Source: Allorhizobium paknamense
Lineage (GTDB): Bacteria > Pseudomonadota > Alphaproteobacteria > Rhizobiales > Rhizobiaceae
Length of the DNA stretch: 64,000 bases
Assembly: GCF_030815125.1 (NCBI RefSeq)
Contig: NZ_JAUSWH010000006.1
Location: 176,671 to 240,670, forward strand
Direction: 5' to 3'
Within the stretch, counting starts at the first letter, position 1, and the number at the start of each line of letters is the position of its first letter. Positions 1 to 7,182 of the stretch are shown here, one piece after another. The position numbers were made by a program, and so were the translations under genes. The notes beneath the pieces were generated by a model that saw only the letters and a list, made by a program, of their open reading frames with translations, did no database searches and was not told the origin of the DNA.

Positions 1-2
1 AT

Positions 3-3000
3 CGTTCGGGCGCGGAAGTCTCTGTCGATGCGCAGATCCGCGATGCGGCGGACGCCATGCTCACCGCCTGCCAGGGCAGGCTTGCCGAGATCGGCGGCAC
101 CTACAAGCCTTATGTCGGCGTGCCGGATGATCCTGTTCTGGCCTTCACCGATGCCGATATCATCTCCACCCAGCAGCAGAGCTTTACGCCGTTCTTCGGC
201 CTTTCCAATACCGTGAACGGTATAACTGCCTCCTATCCCTCGCCGGATGACGGCTGGTCGATGACGGAAGCGCCGCCGCTCTATAGCAGCGATTACGAGG
301 CGGAGGATGGCGGGCGGCGGTTGCTGGCCGATGTGCAGCTGGATTTCGTGCCCTATGCCGAGCAGGTGCAGCGTCTCATCAAATCCGCCCTGGAAGAAGC
401 ACGGCGGGCGCGGCGGCATACCTTCTATATGCCGCCCGGTTTCTGGATGCTGGAGCCCGGCGATGTCATCTCCTGGACCAGCAGCCGCAACGGCTATGCC
501 ACCAAGCGGTTCCGGGTGGATGGGGTTCTCGACCAGCCAAACCTCGATGTCGTTCTCGATCTGACGGAAGTCGATCCGACCGACTATAGCTGGGACAGCG
601 CCACGCAATACCAGCCGCCCACCAGTGGCTCGCTGGTGACGGTGCGGCCTGCAACGCAATCGGCGACCGGCTGGGCCGTCGAGGCTGGATCGGTGACCGA
701 TGCCGACAGTAATGCCCGCAAACCGGCCATCGTCGTGTCCTGCACGGCAGGCCTCGACGATGTGGCGCGGGTCTGGGTGCAGGTGCGGATCGCAGCCACG
801 GGCGTCGTTGTCTATGACAGCGATGCGCAGCCTTATAACGATGCGGCCAAATGGACGCTCTCGGGGAGCTGGTGCCTCGGCAGCACCGATTATGAGGTAC
901 GGGGCAAGCTGGTTCCGGTCTCCAGCCGCGCCACCGAATGGTCGGACTGGATCGCGGTGACCACGCTGGCGATCTCGGACAGTGTTGACGTGCTGGACAA
1001 TTCCATCACGGCAGCAAAGCTGGCCGATGCGGCGGTGACGGCGGCGAAGATCATGGACGAGGCAATCACCAGCCTCAAACTGGCCGATGAGGCCGTGACC
1101 ACCGCCAAGCTTGCGGTGGCTGCGGTCACCTCGGAGATCCTCGCGGCGAAAGCCGTGACAGCGGCGAAGATAGACGATGCGGCGATCACGGCGCGGGCGC
1201 TTGCGGCGGGGGCGGTGGATGCCACCAAGCTCGCCGCCAGCATCGAGCCGGTGACTGTGGTCTCGGCCCTGCCGACCAGCCGGGTCACGGCCTATGTCTC
1301 CTATGGCGGGCAAAGCTACCGCTGGAACGGTTCGGCCTATGTGAAGACCGTTGCCACCGCCGAACTGACCGGCACAATTTCGGCGGCACAGATCGCAGCC
1401 AATGCGATCACTGCCGACAAAATCGCCGCCAATGCCATCACCACGGCGGCAATTGCGGCCGGGGCGGTCTCGGCGGATCAGATTGCCGCGAATGCCATCA
1501 CTGCGGCCAAGATTGCAGCCGGTGCCATCAGCGCCGACAAGCTGGCCGTGGGGACGGGGGCGAACTGGTTCGTCAACTCCGACTGCCAGGCTGGCAAGGC
1601 CTATTGGGGTGTCACCTGGACAAGCGGCGGGACTTGGGATTTCAGCGTTCGGACGACTGATAGCTGGGTTCCGCCCGGCGGTGCATTCCAGATCCTGCAA
1701 ACCGATGGATCGACCGCAGGCTATTATGCCGATCTGGTGCAGATCGATGCCAACGGGGCTCTCAAGTATTGGGATGTGGTGGCGGGCAACTGGTATGAGG
1801 TTTCCTGCTACTACTACGGCCACCGGGGCAGCGCGTTTTCCGCCTATCTGATCTTTACAAAAGCGGATGGTACATGGGTGAACGCGTGGCAATTGTGGGG
1901 TTTGGGGGCGGCGCAGAACAGCGATCCGCAAAATAGCCTCGCCAGCTATCTGCGGCCCTGGGCGAAGGCGCAGGCTCCCGCCGGGGCCGTCAAGGCCTAT
2001 GTGATCTTTCGTTCGCATGGCTCGGCCACAGCAGGGGTGACGAACTCCTACCTCTGGCTGACCCGGATGTATCTCGGGGATGCGACGGCCAACCAGTCGC
2101 AGCCGTCCGCTTGGCAACCGGCAGGGGCAACGCTCATCAATGGCGGTAGCATCGTCGCCAATGCGATCACGACCGATCTGTTGGCGGCGAATGCCGTGAC
2201 GGCGGCAAAATTAGCGGCGGGGTCCGTGGTGGCGGAGAAAATTGCGGCGGGCGCGGTGACTGCCGACAAGATCGCCGCCGCCTCGATCACTGGCGACAAG
2301 GTTGCGGCCAACACCATCGGTGCCAACCAGATCGCCGCCGACAGCATCACGGCTAAACACCTGGTGCTGACGGATTTCAGCAATCTGGTGCCGGATAATC
2401 AGGTGCAGGCCTTCGGCTCCAGCTGGATCGGGAATAAATGGACCAACTGGAACGACCCGAACCTGTACTCCTCCGGCATGAGCGTGGTGCAGATGCGTTA
2501 CCCCTATCAAGCGGGGACGGCGGAATACGGGGATGAACTATCTTCGGAAATGTTCACGGTCGAATCCAGCACCGGTTACCGCATCTATGCGGCGGCCTAC
2601 TCCAATAATCCCTATGGTGTCTGGTTGCGCCTGCACTGGTTCGACACGAACAAGACGTTGCTCGGCTGGAGTGACTTTCTCAACACCAGCAGCGGGACAG
2701 GTGCAGGCTTGCAAAAAGCCACGCAAAACGTCACCTCGCCCGGAACGGCAAAATATGCCCGTGTCCATGCCTATGTGCAGCGAAGCGTAACCAGCGGTGA
2801 TGTCTGGGTGGGCGGGTTTTCCGTCCAGAAGCGCAACGCCGCCGACCTGATCGTGGATGGCTCGATCACCGCCAACCAGCTTTCGGTCAACTCGCTCTCC
2901 GCCATTACTGCCAACCTGGGCACGGTAACGGCGGGGGTGATCCAAAGCTCCAACGGCAAGATGCAGATCAGCCTCAATGCCGGAACAATCCTGATCACTG

Positions 3001-3005
3001 ACTGA
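3..3005 (+). CDS. Phage tail tip / host-specificity (J-like) protein, 5' partial
   Basis: The frame is open to the left edge, with coding-type residues before the first ATG at 57, so the true start lies upstream of the window and about 1000 C-terminal residues are visible. The N-terminal visible part, including a segment reading GFWMLEPGDVISW about 125 residues after the ATG at 57, resembles the baseplate/tail-tip portion of J-like and GTA-type tail proteins. The rest consists of three blocks of short A-[IV]-T-A-x-K-[IL]-A repeats separated by non-repetitive, probably carbohydrate- or receptor-facing modules. Such proteins sit at the tail tip and contact the host surface. Small tail genes and a lysis module follow on the same strand. 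The assignment to a J-like protein rests on size, position and repeat style, not on a database match. Confidence 0.75.
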   Translation, partial: RSGAEVSVDAQIRDAADAMLTACQGRLAEIGGTYKPYVGVPDDPVLAFTDADIISTQQQSFTPFFGLSNTVNGITASYPSPDDGWSMTEAPPLYSSDYEAEDGGRRLLADVQLDFVPYAEQVQRLIKSALEEARRARRHTFYMPPGFWMLEPGDVISWTSSRNGYATKRFRVDGVLDQPNLDVVLDLTEVDPTDYSWDSATQYQPPTSGSLVTVRPATQSATGWAVEAGSVTDADSNARKPAIVVSCTAGLDDVARVWVQVRIAATGVVVYDSDAQPYNDAAKWTLSGSWCLGSTDYEVRGKLVPVSSRATEWSDWIAVTTLAISDSVDVLDNSITAAKLADAAVTAAKIMDEAITSLKLADEAVTTAKLAVAAVTSEILAAKAVTAAKIDDAAITARALAAGAVDATKLAASIEPVTVVSALPTSRVTAYVSYGGQSYRWNGSAYVKTVATAELTGTISAAQIAANAITADKIAANAITTAAIAAGAVSADQIAANAITAAKIAAGAISADKLAVGTGANWFVNSDCQAGKAYWGVTWTSGGTWDFSVRTTDSWVPPGGAFQILQTDGSTAGYYADLVQIDANGALKYWDVVAGNWYEVSCYYYGHRGSAFSAYLIFTKADGTWVNAWQLWGLGAAQNSDPQNSLASYLRPWAKAQAPAGAVKAYVIFRSHGSATAGVTNSYLWLTRMYLGDATANQSQPSAWQPAGATLINGGSIVANAITTDLLAANAVTAAKLAAGSVVAEKIAAGAVTADKIAAASITGDKVAANTIGANQIAADSITAKHLVLTDFSNLVPDNQVQAFGSSWIGNKWTNWNDPNLYSSGMSVVQMRYPYQAGTAEYGDELSSEMFTVESSTGYRIYAAAYSNNPYGVWLRLHWFDTNKTLLGWSDFLNTSSGTGAGLQKATQNVTSPGTAKYARVHAYVQRSVTSGDVWVGGFSVQKRNAADLIVDGSITANQLSVNSLSAITANLGTVTAGVIQSSNGKMQISLNAGTILITD
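996..2364 (+). repeat. Three blocks of ~10-residue tail-fibre repeats
   Basis: Within the tail protein, blocks at about 996-1242, 1360-1548 and 2139-2364 encode tandem units of the form N-A-I-T-A-D-K-I-A-A with many variants. The regular spacing of small hydrophobic residues suggests a repetitive beta-structured or trimeric fibre stalk. The blocks are separated by unrelated sequence at about 1243-1359 and 1549-2138. Confidence 0.75.
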
Positions 3006-3020
3006 GGAAGGGAGGCTCAC

Positions 3021-3485
3021 ATGAGCAACCGACTGTCCATCACGCCGGGCCGGATGATCATCACCCGCGAGGGCTATGATGCGGCTGACCTGTCTGTCGC
3101 GGACCAGAACAAGGTTTTCGACAGCAATTGGGGCTTTACCGGCCTGATCATCGCGCGGGGTCAAACCACTGACCCCGCGACGGCACTCGGCTCCGGCGAG
3201 GATGCCTATTACACCAAGACCAGCACGCCGTTGATCATCACCTTTCCGACTGTGGGCTATGTGCCTGCGGCCTATGTCTTCAATGACTACACGCCGCTTG
3301 CCAACAGCTTCCAGTCCCAGGGGGTGGGGATGGTGTGCACCGAGCCGGTGGGCAACAAGTTTGCAACCAGCCCGCCGACCATTGCCGATGGTTCGATCAC
3401 CATTCCCCGGCGCTCCTACAACAACGGCAATTATGAGCGCTTTACCGGCGTTCTCCGCTACATCGTGTTTGCGATCTCCCAATGA
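3021..3485 (+). CDS. Small phage tail-associated protein, copy 1 of 3
   Basis: This 154-residue protein begins 15 bases after the tail-tip gene, with the Shine-Dalgarno-like GGAAGGGAGG just upstream. It has no signal peptide or membrane segment and is rich in T, Y, F and G, as in beta-rich virion proteins. Its start (M-S-N-R-L-S-I), a GYD motif near residue 18, a T-V-G-Y-V-P segment in the middle and an R-Y-I-V-F ending recur loosely in the next two genes. The stop overlaps the next start as ATGA. A tail-fibre or tail-tip accessory role is inferred from position; the function is unknown. Confidence 0.6.
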   Translation: MSNRLSITPGRMIITREGYDAADLSVADQNKVFDSNWGFTGLIIARGQTTDPATALGSGEDAYYTKTSTPLIITFPTVGYVPAAYVFNDYTPLANSFQSQGVGMVCTEPVGNKFATSPPTIADGSITIPRRSYNNGNYERFTGVLRYIVFAISQ

Positions 3486-3994
3486 CCAACAGAATCCATA
3501 TTGGCAGCCTGAACGGCGAGGTCGGCATTTTCATCAGCCAGCCGGGCGATGATGTCTATGCGCCGACCAAAAGCCGTTTGCTCGATACCCGCTTCGAGAC
3601 GCTCGACATTCATGTGAAGGGCAGCGTCAACATGCAGAGCACCTATTACAGCAGCTCGACGCAGACAGCGACGATCTACTATTCCGAGGTGACCTTTCCC
3701 GATCTCGGCTATACGCCGATCTTCCACGCGTCGTTTTACAACCGCATCGGCGGGCTCTCCGACCTGCCGGTCGGCAGTTGCTTCTATCCGACCACCTGGG
3801 GCCAGAACGACCGCCGCAGCAACATGGCAAACGCGTTGAGCGGCACGGACGGGCAAAGCTCGATCCTGCGCTATACCGGGGCCTGGCTTGCCAACAACAC
3901 GACGCTGAGAGCCAAGGTGGTCATTCTCAACACGTCGAGCGACGTGAACCGGTTTCAGTTCTGCTACATGATTTTCAGGAACAGGGCGGCGTGA
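3482..3994 (+). CDS. Small phage tail-associated protein, copy 2 of 3
   Basis: This 170-residue protein starts inside the stop of the previous gene (ATGA overlap), so translation is probably coupled. It shares the opening pattern M-T-N-R-I-H-I, a Q-P-G-D-D motif, an L-G-Y-T-P segment and a Y-M-I-F-R ending with its neighbours, suggesting diverged tandem duplication. It has no predicted signal peptide or membrane span. It is probably a virion surface or fibre component; no catalytic motif is visible. Confidence 0.6.
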   Translation: MTNRIHIGSLNGEVGIFISQPGDDVYAPTKSRLLDTRFETLDIHVKGSVNMQSTYYSSSTQTATIYYSEVTFPDLGYTPIFHASFYNRIGGLSDLPVGSCFYPTTWGQNDRRSNMANALSGTDGQSSILRYTGAWLANNTTLRAKVVILNTSSDVNRFQFCYMIFRNRAA

Positions 3995-4356
3995 TGACCA
4001 GCAGGATCTTCATCGGCCAGAACGGCAACAGCTACCAGATCCGCGTCTCGAAGCCAGGCTATGACGTGACCACCGTCACCGATCCGACGCAACTGGCTTT
4101 CTATGAGAACCTCTCCGGCCTAGTGCCCTTTGAGCAGGGCTTGGTCACAGTCGGGGCAGGGGCGACGGCCTCCGTGACGCTCACCGGCACCTATACCTAT
4201 TACCCCTTCATCGTGCTGCGCAACAACCTCAACCAGCTGCCGGGCAACTGGTATTACGCAAGGCTGACGCTCTCCTCGAAGACGCTGACCTTCAAGAACA
4301 ATTACAGCGCCAGCATGGTCATCAAATACTGCGTTTTTCGCGAGCTGGACTGGTGA
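3994..4356 (+). CDS. Small phage tail-associated protein, copy 3 of 3
   Basis: The chosen ATG at 3994 overlaps the previous stop by one base (TGATG), which gives a 120-residue protein starting M-T-S-R-I-F-I. The longer open frame upstream is out-of-register read-through of the preceding gene and is rejected. It repeats the family pattern: K-P-G-Y-D near residue 20, a beta-rich centre, and a final K-Y-C-V-F-R-E. Function is unknown; it is likely a tail or fibre accessory like its two neighbours. Confidence 0.55.
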   Translation: MTSRIFIGQNGNSYQIRVSKPGYDVTTVTDPTQLAFYENLSGLVPFEQGLVTVGAGATASVTLTGTYTYYPFIVLRNNLNQLPGNWYYARLTLSSKTLTFKNNYSASMVIKYCVFRELDW

Positions 4357-4401
4357 GGCTTACCAGCGCTTTCCAGCATCAACATCCCTGAAGGAAACAC
4401 A

Positions 4402-5010
4402 ATGTATAGCTTGGACAGTATGTATCCGCCCATGGTTGAGGCGGTGGTGGAAGCCGTGCGCGCGCGCAAGGTGGCGCTCTGGGTGGCCAATGCCGCCTGG
4501 TGGCTGGGGCGGCAGGACATTGTCGGCGCGCGTGACTTCTGGCAGGCCTCGGCGGCCATGGTGACGCTGGCGCTGACTGAGGCGGAGCGAACCGAAATCG
4601 AAAAGCAGCTTTCCAAGGCAGAAAGCGCGCTGCTTGAAACTGTGACCGAATTTCCCGCCGTGCCGGAGGCCGTGACCTCGACGCTGAGCGCCTGGCAGCC
4701 TGCCGGGGAGACGGCGGAACAGATCAGGGCGCGCTATGTCGCGGCCATCCAGGCGCTGCTGAATGCCAAGGCCCGCGAGCGCAACTATGACAGCATCGGC
4801 ACGGCTGTTTCCTATCTCGATGATCCGAACCCGGTCTTTGCTGCCGAGGCGCGGGCGCTGTTCGACTGGCGCTCTGCCGTCTGGACCTATGCCACCGAAC
4901 AGCTCGCAACGGTCACGGCAGGCGGCGATATCCCATCCCTCGAAACCTTTCTGGCGGGTGTTCCGGCCTTCGCCTGGCCGGATGCGTCAGCAGTAGATAC
5001 CGCCGCTTAA
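4402..5010 (+). CDS. Phage tail accessory protein, function unknown
   Basis: This 202-residue mostly helical protein has a Shine-Dalgarno-like GAAGGA shortly before its ATG. Its C-terminal half contains A-R-E-R-N-Y-D-S-I, followed by a segment rich in A, R and W. This layout is common in tail-fibre assembly or chaperone-type proteins found between the fibre and lysis genes of tailed phages. It has no signal peptide. The position between the small tail genes and the endolysin supports a phage role; the exact function is not recognised. Confidence 0.55.
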   Translation: MYSLDSMYPPMVEAVVEAVRARKVALWVANAAWWLGRQDIVGARDFWQASAAMVTLALTEAERTEIEKQLSKAESALLETVTEFPAVPEAVTSTLSAWQPAGETAEQIRARYVAAIQALLNAKARERNYDSIGTAVSYLDDPNPVFAAEARALFDWRSAVWTYATEQLATVTAGGDIPSLETFLAGVPAFAWPDASAVDTAA

Positions 5011-5059
5011 GCCAGGCCGAACGGGTTCCGTTCGCATTTTCCAAAAGAGGATAACATAT

Positions 5060-5653
5060 ATGAACCACGCGATGTTTTTCGCGGGGGTGCGCAGCTCGTT
5101 GTTTGGCGGCGCGCTCTCTCAGTCTCAAGTCGATGGCATCAATGCCATTCTGGAGGCGGCCAAAGCCTCCATTACCGACAGCCGCATGCTGGCCTATATG
5201 CTGGCAACGGCGCTGCACGAAACCGACCATACCATGCAGCCGATCCGCGAACGGGGCGGGGAGGCATACTTCACCCGCATGTATGACCCGAAAGGCTCGC
5301 GCCCCAAGGTGGCGGCGGCGCTGGGCAATGTGCTTCAGGGCGATGGCGCGCTCTTTGCCGGGCGCGGCTATGTGCAGCTCACCGGGCGGCGCAATTACCA
5401 GCTCTTCGGGCGGCTTTTGGGCCTTGATCTGCTTGCCAATCCTGACCGGGCCATGGAGCCGGAAATTGCGGGCCGGATCATGGTGCTGGGCATGACCGGC
5501 GGGCTGTTCACCGGCAAGAAGCTTTCCGACTACTTCACCGTCAAAGCCAGCGACTGGACGAATGCACGGCGGATCATCAACGGCACGGATTGCGCGGCGC
5601 TGATCGCTGGCTATGGGCGGCGGTTTCATGCGGCGCTGGAGGCAGCGGCATGA
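5060..5653 (+). CDS. Phage endolysin, glycoside hydrolase family 19-like
   Basis: This 197-residue protein carries the GH19-type layout seen in many phage lysozymes: A-T-A-L-H-E-T near residue 54 with the putative catalytic Glu in H-E-T, a Y-F-T-R-M-Y segment around residue 74, then G-R-G-Y-V-Q-L-T-G-R-R-N-Y-Q around residues 100-113. It would cleave peptidoglycan during lysis. No signal peptide is present, so export depends on a holin. It overlaps the next gene by ATGA. The catalytic assignment is by family resemblance. Confidence 0.85.
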   Translation: MNHAMFFAGVRSSLFGGALSQSQVDGINAILEAAKASITDSRMLAYMLATALHETDHTMQPIRERGGEAYFTRMYDPKGSRPKVAAALGNVLQGDGALFAGRGYVQLTGRRNYQLFGRLLGLDLLANPDRAMEPEIAGRIMVLGMTGGLFTGKKLSDYFTVKASDWTNARRIINGTDCAALIAGYGRRFHAALEAAA

Positions 5654-5922
5654 GGATGTGGGATTATATCAGCCGCTCCACCCTGAAGCGCGAGGTGGCA
5701 GCTTTGCTGATGCTGTGGCTTCTCGCGCTGGCCACATGGCACGCGGTGACCGGCGGCACGCCACAGGCCTGGCAGGTGATCGAGCTTTTCACCCTGCCGA
5801 TCGGGGTGATCTTTGCCGGTGCCTTTGGCCTCGACTGGATTGCCAAGCAGACCACCCTTGCCGGGCCACCCATGGGTCCGCCCCGGCGCGATCTCGATCC
5901 GCCCGAGGGGGACCGGCCATGA
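5650..5922 (+). CDS. Small phage membrane protein, holin candidate
   Basis: The start at 5650 overlaps the endolysin stop (ATGA). The 90-residue product has two hydrophobic segments, at about residues 15-33 and 42-61, separated by a short loop, and a proline- and charge-rich cytoplasmic tail. Two-span topology next to an endolysin is typical of class II holins, but another holin-like gene lies downstream, so one of them could be an antiholin or accessory. It overlaps the following gene by ATGA. Confidence 0.55.
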   Translation: MRMWDYISRSTLKREVAALLMLWLLALATWHAVTGGTPQAWQVIELFTLPIGVIFAGAFGLDWIAKQTTLAGPPMGPPRRDLDPPEGDRP

Positions 5923-6335
5923 TCGCGCTGCTCGTCACCTTTCTGCCTTGGGCGCGCACCATCGGCGCCCGGATCTGGAATGGCCTTGGCTGGCGCGGGC
6001 TTCTGGCGGCGCTGGCCGTGGTGATGCTGGTAATCTGGCATTTGCGCGCCATTGCCGCCGCCCGTGAGGCTGGCGCTCAAGGCATCCGCCTGGAATGGGC
6101 GGAGGCTAACCGCAAGGCGGAGCTTTTGGCGCTCCAGCGCCAGCGGGAGCAGCAGGAAAAAATCAATGAAGCGGAACGTGAGCTGGTGGAAGCGCGGGCG
6201 GCAAATGCTGCCCGCCAGGGCGAGCTTGCGGCGGCGCTGGCAGAAGAAAGGAAAGCCCATGCAAAAGCTGGCGCTGATGGCCGCTGTGGCGGCATGTCTG
6301 AGCGGGTGCGCAGCGCGCTCAACGCTATCCGGTAG
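5919..6335 (+). CDS. Rz-like inner-membrane spanin (i-spanin)
   Basis: The start at 5919 overlaps the previous stop (ATGA). The 138-residue product has one N-terminal hydrophobic span at about residues 24-46, then a long charged coiled coil rich in A, E, R and Q. This is the classic i-spanin plan: inner-membrane anchor with a periplasmic coiled coil that bridges to the outer-membrane spanin and fuses the membranes at the last step of lysis. The next gene starts inside its 3' end in another frame, as in Rz/Rz1 pairs. Spanins are poorly conserved, so the call rests on architecture. Confidence 0.75.
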   Translation: MIALLVTFLPWARTIGARIWNGLGWRGLLAALAVVMLVIWHLRAIAAAREAGAQGIRLEWAEANRKAELLALQRQREQQEKINEAERELVEARAANAARQGELAAALAEERKAHAKAGADGRCGGMSERVRSALNAIR

Positions 6336-6531
6336 TGCAGACGACCGCCGCCCGACCACCTCGGCCTCCGTGCTGGCGGATTGTGCCTCCCCGGTGGAGA
6401 TCCCACGCGATCCGCCGCCGGATCTGCAACATCAATTATGGGCTGCCGACCGGCTGGCGCTGGCCGATTGCAAAGCCCTGAACAGAGCCAAGGGCCGGGC
6501 GCTTGCCGCTGCCGGTCTGGCACCGGAATAA
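6259..6531 (+). CDS. Rz1-like outer-membrane lipoprotein spanin (o-spanin)
   Basis: The ATG at 6259, preceded by AGAAAGGAAAG, opens a 90-residue protein with a lipoprotein signal: K-L-A-L-M-A-A-V-A-A-C-L-S-G-C, with the lipobox L-S-G-C ending at Cys16. The mature part is short and proline-containing (P-R-D-P-P-P-D), as in Rz1 proteins. It starts 77 bases inside the i-spanin gene in a different frame. The longer frame upstream is not used. It is probably anchored in the outer membrane and paired with the preceding protein. Confidence 0.8.
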   Translation: MQKLALMAAVAACLSGCAARSTLSGSADDRRPTTSASVLADCASPVEIPRDPPPDLQHQLWAADRLALADCKALNRAKGRALAAAGLAPE

Positions 6532-6548
6532 CCAAGGAAGGGCAGGGG

Positions 6549-6872
6549 ATGTCTGAGAAGATTTCAACGGTGGCGGAGGTGCTGACCGCCTGGTTTGGCG
6601 GCGCTGGCGCCACCATCATCGGCGCCATCATCGGGCGAACCATGTGGCATGTACAGGAAGTGCGCCGCGCCCACCGCCGCCCGCTCGGCCCGGAACTGTT
6701 CTGGGAACTACCGATCGCCATCGGCATGGCGCTAATCGGTGAGGGGCTGGCCGGATGGCTTGGGCTCGGCCAGCCGGTTTCTACCGGACTGATTGCCGCG
6801 CTGGCCTATCTCGGGCCGCGCGGTGCCGAGGTGATCTTTATGCGATGGTGGATGGGGCGGAAGGGGGGATAG
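6549..6872 (+). CDS. LydA-type phage holin (holin superfamily III-like)
   Basis: The ATG at 6549 follows AAGGAAGGGCAGGGG and gives 107 residues. The C-terminal half has hydrophobic helices and the sequence L-A-Y-L-G-P-R-G-A-E-V, a pattern I associate with LydA-like holins, after an I-A-I-G-M-A-L-I-G-E-G segment. An N-terminal hydrophobic stretch with repeated G-A motifs (A-T-I-I-G-A-I-I-G) may form a further span. It is the last recognisable phage gene before the AT-rich cargo. The family call is by motif memory, without a search. Confidence 0.65.
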   Translation: MSEKISTVAEVLTAWFGGAGATIIGAIIGRTMWHVQEVRRAHRRPLGPELFWELPIAIGMALIGEGLAGWLGLGQPVSTGLIAALAYLGPRGAEVIFMRWWMGRKGG

Positions 6873-7182
6873 CAGTTGCGACCAAGGTTGAAGTCTAGGT
6901 GCCCGACTAAGAAGCCAAGGTGCCGCTCACTGCACATCTAGGAAGCGTCGTCAAAGTCAAGCATCAAATTATCACGGTTGCGCAACTTTTTGCGAGCCTT
7001 GTCAGCCCATGGGCTATTTAAATTTAACCCAATCGAAGTAGGATAATGCTAATAAACCTGCTGATCGCCAAATCTGACCATGAAACAAGCGTTCTAACGC
7101 CAACCTCAAAAGCCCCTTGAGCTAAGCTGCTCAATTGCCTGAACATAAAATACAAAAACTGTGAGCAGATAAGTTAGAAGAA
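6873..7182 (+). other. Non-coding junction between prophage and AT-rich cargo
   Basis: About 310 bases without a credible gene. Composition shifts here from GC-rich phage DNA to AT-rich DNA. I see no tRNA, clear terminator hairpin or attachment repeat. The last ~50 bases carry an AT-rich stretch that could hold the promoter of the next gene, which lacks a strong Shine-Dalgarno sequence (only TTAGAAGAA precedes its ATG). Confidence 0.5.
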
